From: Betaproteobacteria bacterium
Lineage (GTDB): Bacteria; Pseudomonadota; Gammaproteobacteria; Burkholderiales; SG8-39
Assembly: GCA_019245555.1 (NCBI GenBank)
Contig: JAFARH010000075.1
Coordinates: forward strand, 1 to 9,148
Direction of reading: 5' to 3'
Length of the DNA stretch: 9,148 nt
Positions 6,341-9,148 of this stretch are shown piece by piece. The number at the start of each line of letters is the position of its first letter. The stretch's first letter is position 1. The position numbers and the translations under genes are program-made. The notes below the pieces were generated by a model. That model made no database searches. It was not told the DNA's origin and was given only the letters and a program-made list of their open reading frames with translations.

Positions 6341-7524
6341 TGTATAAGGCGACCGCCGGAGTCGTACTGCCCACAAGCATCATCGGCTCGCTGCCGCGGC
6401 CCGGCTGGTATACGCAGAATCTCGGCAGCCGCGACTTTCGCGATGCTATGGTCGACCGCACCTACCGCGAGCAGTACTTGGATGCGGTCTCGGTCTATGT
6501 GCGCGACCAGGAGGTCGCCGGGCTCGACATCGTGACCGACGGCGATTGCCGTTTCGACGCCGACGTCGCGGGACACAACTGGTTCTCGTATGCGCCGCTC
6601 CATATGGATGGCTTCGGCGACGCGCGGCCCTATCAGGTGAAAGGCGGGCTGTCCGGAATTCCGACGAAGCCCGGCCACATCCTTCATGACGTGCTCGAGA
6701 CGCGCCTCATGCCGGATCTCGTCGGTCCGGTCGGCCGAGGAAAGCTGCGCTACACGCCGATCTGGAAAGCGGCGCAACGGCAGACGCAGAAACCGGTCAA
6801 GTTCGGCACGATCACGCCCGAATTGATCGCGATGGCGGTGCACGACCTACACTACAAGGATCTGAGGAAGAGCATTCTCGCCATCAGCGATGCGCTGAAC
6901 GCCGAGCTGCACGAGCTCGCCGATTCCGGCTGCAAGGTGATTCAGATGGAAGAGCCGCAGATCCACCTGCTCGCCGCCAAGGGCTTGTCGGATGCCGTGC
7001 TAAACGCCGACTTCATGGTCGAGGTTTTCAACAACACCGTTCGCGGCCTGCGCGCGAAGACGGAGATCTGGTGCCATACGGGCTGGGGTAACCCCGCCGC
7101 GCAGCGTCTCTTCGCCAAGCAACCGAGCTATGTGCCGGCGCTCGATGCGTTGAATCGCGTAGATGCCGATGTGATCACCTTCGAGACGTGCAGCTCAGGC
7201 GGCATGGACCTCGAGGCCATCGGCAAGAAGATAAAAGACAAGAAGGTTTGCATCGGCGTCGTCGATCACCACACGCTGCAGGTCGAGACGCCCGACCAGG
7301 TTGCGGGCCTGGTGCGCAAGGCGCTCGAGCACATTCCGGCCGAGCGGCTGGTCCTCGCTTCCGATTGCGGCATGGGCCGCGAAGGCATGAGCCGGCGACA
7401 TGCGTTCTACAAGATGGTTTCTATCGTGCTCGGCACGAACGTCGTGCGCCGCGAGCTCAAGCTGCCCGAGGCACATTGCCTCGCTGCCGAGCCCGGCTTC
7501 TCGATGATCGAAGCCGAGAGGTGA
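6340..7524 (+). CDS. Stand-alone MetE C-terminal-domain (cobalamin-independent methionine synthase-like) protein
   Basis: The protein has 394 aa, about half of classical MetE, and corresponds to its C-terminal catalytic TIM barrel. Landmarks are IGSLPRPGWY (15-24, family GSlPRP), GLDIVTDGDCRFD (61-73), IQMEEPQIH (201-209, family DEP), DVITFETCSSGGMD (277-290, E282 matching the zinc-site Glu) and LASDCGMGREGMSR (339-352, C343 matching the last zinc Cys). The usual zinc H-x-C is here H246-T247-G248, with Cys245 right before the His (WCHTGWGN). Homocysteine methylation is therefore doubtful. Stand-alone members occur in catabolic or methyl-transfer settings as well as in methionine synthesis. 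The ATG overlaps the oxidoreductase stop by one base (TGATG), so translation is probably coupled. Demethylation or methyl transfer with a small thiol or amine substrate is plausible but is inference. Confidence 0.85.
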   Translation: MYKATAGVVLPTSIIGSLPRPGWYTQNLGSRDFRDAMVDRTYREQYLDAVSVYVRDQEVAGLDIVTDGDCRFDADVAGHNWFSYAPLHMDGFGDARPYQVKGGLSGIPTKPGHILHDVLETRLMPDLVGPVGRGKLRYTPIWKAAQRQTQKPVKFGTITPELIAMAVHDLHYKDLRKSILAISDALNAELHELADSGCKVIQMEEPQIHLLAAKGLSDAVLNADFMVEVFNNTVRGLRAKTEIWCHTGWGNPAAQRLFAKQPSYVPALDALNRVDADVITFETCSSGGMDLEAIGKKIKDKKVCIGVVDHHTLQVETPDQVAGLVRKALEHIPAERLVLASDCGMGREGMSRRHAFYKMVSIVLGTNVVRRELKLPEAHCLAAEPGFSMIEAER

Positions 7525-7536
7525 TAGCCTAGCTTC

Positions 7537-7546
7537 GAGGAGGAGG
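7537..7546 (+). promoter_or_regulatory. Extended ribosome binding site of the solute-binding protein gene
   Basis: GAGGAGGAGG stands five bases before ATG 7552 and is the strongest Shine-Dalgarno in the window. This fits the high expression usual for a periplasmic binding protein. The 27-base gap after the MetE-like gene shows no terminator or promoter. Confidence 0.6.
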
Positions 7547-7551
7547 ACCTC

Positions 7552-8790
7552 ATGGCAATGCAACGTCGCAAGTTTCTGAAAGTAACGGGCACGGCAGCGG
7601 GTGCTTATGCGCTCGGCTTTCCGTCGATCCTGCGCGCGCAGTCGGAGCCGATCCGGCTCGGCTTGCTAACAATCAAGACGGGCGCGCTCGCTTCCGGCGG
7701 CATCGACATGGAGCGCGGGCTAACCATTTTCCTGAAGGAAAAAAATTACACGCTCGGCGGCCGCAAAGTCGAGCTGACGGTCGCGGACTCGGGCGGCGTG
7801 CCAGCCCAGGCGCGCACCAAGATGCAGGAGCTCGTCGAGCGTGAAAAGGTCCAGGCGGTCGTTGGCCCGCTCGCTGCTTTCGAAGCATTGGCGATGGACG
7901 ATTACATCCGCACCGCGCAAGTCCCGGTCCTTCCGGTTGCCGGCGCCGAAGACATGACGCAGCGCAAGGCGAATCCATGGTTCGTGCGCGCGACTTCGAC
8001 GTCGGCGCAGTGCGCGTACCCAATGGCCGACTACTGCTCAAAGACGCTGAACTGGAAGCGCATGGCGGTCATCGCCGACGATTTCGCCTACGGGCACGAG
8101 ATGCTTGGCGGCTTTCAGCAGGTATTCGAGGACGCCGGCGGCACGGTCGCGCAGAAGCTCTTCTCGCCACTTAACGCGCCTGATTACGGCTCCTACATCG
8201 CGCAGATCAAGCCGGATGTGGACGGCATATTCCTCGGCTTCGCTGGCGCGAACGGCTTTCGCTTCCTCAAGCAGTTCAACGAATACGGCCTGAAGACGCC
8301 CATCGTCGGTGGCATGACCGCGTTCGACGAAGTGGCCGTACGCAACATGGGTGACTACGCCATCGGAAAGCTGTCGAGCTGCTGGTACACGGCGCAGCTC
8401 GATAATCCGATCAACAAGCGCTTCGTCGCGACCTACGTCAAGGAAAACGGCTACGACCCGGGACAGTACGCCTCCGGCACCTATCTATATGGCGAGGTGC
8501 TCGCGGCCGCCATCGGTGCGCTGAAGGGAAAAATCGAGGACAAGCAGGCGTTCATCAAGGCGCTGCGCGCCGTGCGCGTGGACACGCTGCGCGGGCCGAT
8601 CGAGTTCGATGAGTACGGCAACGTTGTCGGCAACATCTATATCCGCAAGGTCGAGAAGAAGGACGGCAAGCTGGTCAACGAGAACATCCACACCTATCCC
8701 AAGGTGAGCCAGTTCTGGACCTATAACCCGACCGAGTTCCTCAAGCACCCGGTGTGGTCGCGAGACTATCCACCGATGAAATCCACGTAG
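7552..8790 (+). CDS. ABC transporter solute-binding protein, branched-chain amino acid (Peripla_BP_6/LivJ-like) type, Tat-exported
   Basis: The precursor has 412 aa. The N-terminus MAMQRRKFLKVTGTAAGAYA is a twin-arginine signal (R5-R6-K-F-L-K, then a weak hydrophobic stretch) with a likely cut near LRA|QSEP (after residue 29). The mature protein is a type-1 periplasmic binding fold: 'IRLGLLTIKTGALASGGIDM' (34-53) is the opening strand and ligand loop. 'VQAVVGPLAAFEALAMDDYI' is the family 'vdaiiGp..s..a.a...' region, and 'VPVLPVAGAEDMTQRKANPW' to 'FVRAT' is the hinge and ligand segment. 'KRMAVIADDFAYGHEM' and 'GSYIAQIKPDVDGIFLGFAG' belong to the second lobe. Family ligands include amino acids, amides, urea and aromatic or short-chain acids. 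No permease or ATPase genes are seen on either side, so the membrane part must lie outside the window or the protein serves a shared Liv system. Tat export suggests folding before export. Confidence 0.92.
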   Translation: MAMQRRKFLKVTGTAAGAYALGFPSILRAQSEPIRLGLLTIKTGALASGGIDMERGLTIFLKEKNYTLGGRKVELTVADSGGVPAQARTKMQELVEREKVQAVVGPLAAFEALAMDDYIRTAQVPVLPVAGAEDMTQRKANPWFVRATSTSAQCAYPMADYCSKTLNWKRMAVIADDFAYGHEMLGGFQQVFEDAGGTVAQKLFSPLNAPDYGSYIAQIKPDVDGIFLGFAGANGFRFLKQFNEYGLKTPIVGGMTAFDEVAVRNMGDYAIGKLSSCWYTAQLDNPINKRFVATYVKENGYDPGQYASGTYLYGEVLAAAIGALKGKIEDKQAFIKALRAVRVDTLRGPIEFDEYGNVVGNIYIRKVEKKDGKLVNENIHTYPKVSQFWTYNPTEFLKHPVWSRDYPPMKST

Positions 8791-8797
8791 GAGAAGG
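8790..8797 (+). promoter_or_regulatory. Ribosome binding site of the AhpD-like gene
   Basis: GGAGAAGG begins at the last base of the solute-binding protein stop codon (TAG). GGAG (8790-8793) is six bases before ATG 8800. The nine-base gene spacing leaves no room for a separate promoter. Confidence 0.55.
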
Positions 8798-8799
8798 TA

Positions 8800-9148
8800 A
8801 TGGCAGGCAAGCAACGCATCAGTTATTTCCCGCTGGAGAAGATGGACGCGCAGATGCGGGGGGAGATGGAGCGCTGCCAGCGCGAAGGCACGCCGCGGCC
8901 GGAGAGCTCGGCGGTGCGCGCGCATGTGCCGGCAGCGTTCTGGTCCTTCGCGAATTCATGGCGCGATCTTTTCCACCGCGGTGTCTGCGACCATGCGATC
9001 AAGGAGCTCTGCCGCCTCTACGTATCGCGCTCGGTGCAGTGCGACTACTGCGGTAATCAGCGCTCAATCAAGGCGGCCGGCGCAGGGGTGATCGAGGATC
9101 AGGTGAAGGACCTGCTCAACTTCGAGAAGTCCACGAAGTACAACGACC
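8800..9148 (+). CDS. AhpD-like/carboxymuconolactone decarboxylase family protein (3' truncated)
   Basis: Frame +1 from ATG 8800 stays open to the window end (116 complete codons, no stop). Residues 64-88 are IKELCRLYVSRSVQCDYCGNQRS-like and fit the AhpD/CMD helix-hairpin: E69, then eleven residues, then C81-D-Y-C84. This is the E-X11-C-X2-C spacing of the alkylhydroperoxidase AhpD core. The His expected three residues after the second Cys is Arg88 (G-N-Q-R). 'VKDLLNFEKSTKYND' at the end of the visible part matches the helix following the core in CMD proteins. Family members are redox enzymes (peroxidase), decarboxylases or hydratase-like proteins of aromatic and other catabolism, usually homo-oligomers in the cytoplasm. 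The gene follows the solute-binding protein by nine bases with its own ribosome binding site, so it belongs to the same cluster. The substrate is unknown. Confidence 0.72.
   Translation, partial: MAGKQRISYFPLEKMDAQMRGEMERCQREGTPRPESSAVRAHVPAAFWSFANSWRDLFHRGVCDHAIKELCRLYVSRSVQCDYCGNQRSIKAAGAGVIEDQVKDLLNFEKSTKYND

Noticed and set aside
6106..6843. 245-codon minus-strand open frame across the oxidoreductase/MetE-like junction
   Set aside because: Both plus-strand genes have clear family motifs at this place; the minus frame is Arg/Asp/His-rich and featureless.
6340..7524. Calling the MetE-like gene a methionine synthase
   Set aside because: It lacks the N-terminal half of MetE and the H-x-C zinc motif, and sits in a catabolic-looking operon.
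1..9148. CRISPR arrays, tRNA/rRNA genes, insertion sequences, attachment sites, long direct repeats
   Set aside because: Looked for by eye on both strands; no regularly spaced repeats, transposase-like genes, tRNA-like cloverleaf tails or terminal inverted repeats were seen. Short repeats such as GAGGAGGAGG are ribosome sites.

Overview
The window is a densely packed, high-GC stretch of about 9.1 kb with almost no intergenic DNA. Many genes overlap by a few bases, and GTG and TTG starts occur. Lipoboxes, a YihY/BrkB membrane protein, an MCE/MlaE lipid-transport pair and a twin-arginine-exported ABC solute-binding protein indicate a Gram-negative bacterium. The gene repertoire would suit a proteobacterium with a broad catabolic range, possibly a betaproteobacterium or a metagenomic soil/aquatic lineage. 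The taxonomic guess is inference; no rRNA or other marker gene is present.

Left part (1-4100), cell envelope. The window opens inside the 3' end of an Ldh_2-family (malate/L-lactate-type) dehydrogenase. Its stop codon overlaps the GTG start of an MlaE-type ABC permease. Next come two genes on the minus strand, convergent with the permease: a small lipoprotein (about 100 aa) and, upstream of it, a YihY/BrkB-type polytopic membrane protein. A 64-bp divergent intergenic region then leads back to the plus strand, with an MlaD/MCE-domain protein and an overlapping hypothetical lipoprotein. Permease and MCE protein normally work together in retrograde or anterograde lipid transport with an MlaF-type ATPase. 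Here they are separated by the antiparallel pair, and no ATPase gene is in the window.

Right part (4126-9148), a probable catabolic operon on the plus strand. It holds five tightly spaced genes: an M24-fold (creatinase/Xaa-Pro peptidase-like) hydrolase or lyase; a 3-hydroxyisobutyrate-dehydrogenase-type NAD(P) oxidoreductase; a stand-alone MetE C-terminal-domain (cobalamin-independent methionine synthase-like) protein; a Tat-exported branched-chain-amino-acid-type ABC solute-binding protein; and an AhpD/carboxymuconolactone-decarboxylase-like protein cut by the window end. The set looks like uptake plus stepwise breakdown of a small organic compound, perhaps an N- or S-methylated one. The substrate cannot be read from the sequence.

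Three of the five proteins carry a substitution at a normally conserved metal-binding or catalytic position: M24 Asp to Cys, MetE-like H-x-C to H-T-G with a Cys just before the His, and AhpD-like final His to Arg. This suggests a divergent pathway rather than textbook peptidase, methionine synthase or peroxidase functions. It is the most interesting part of the window.
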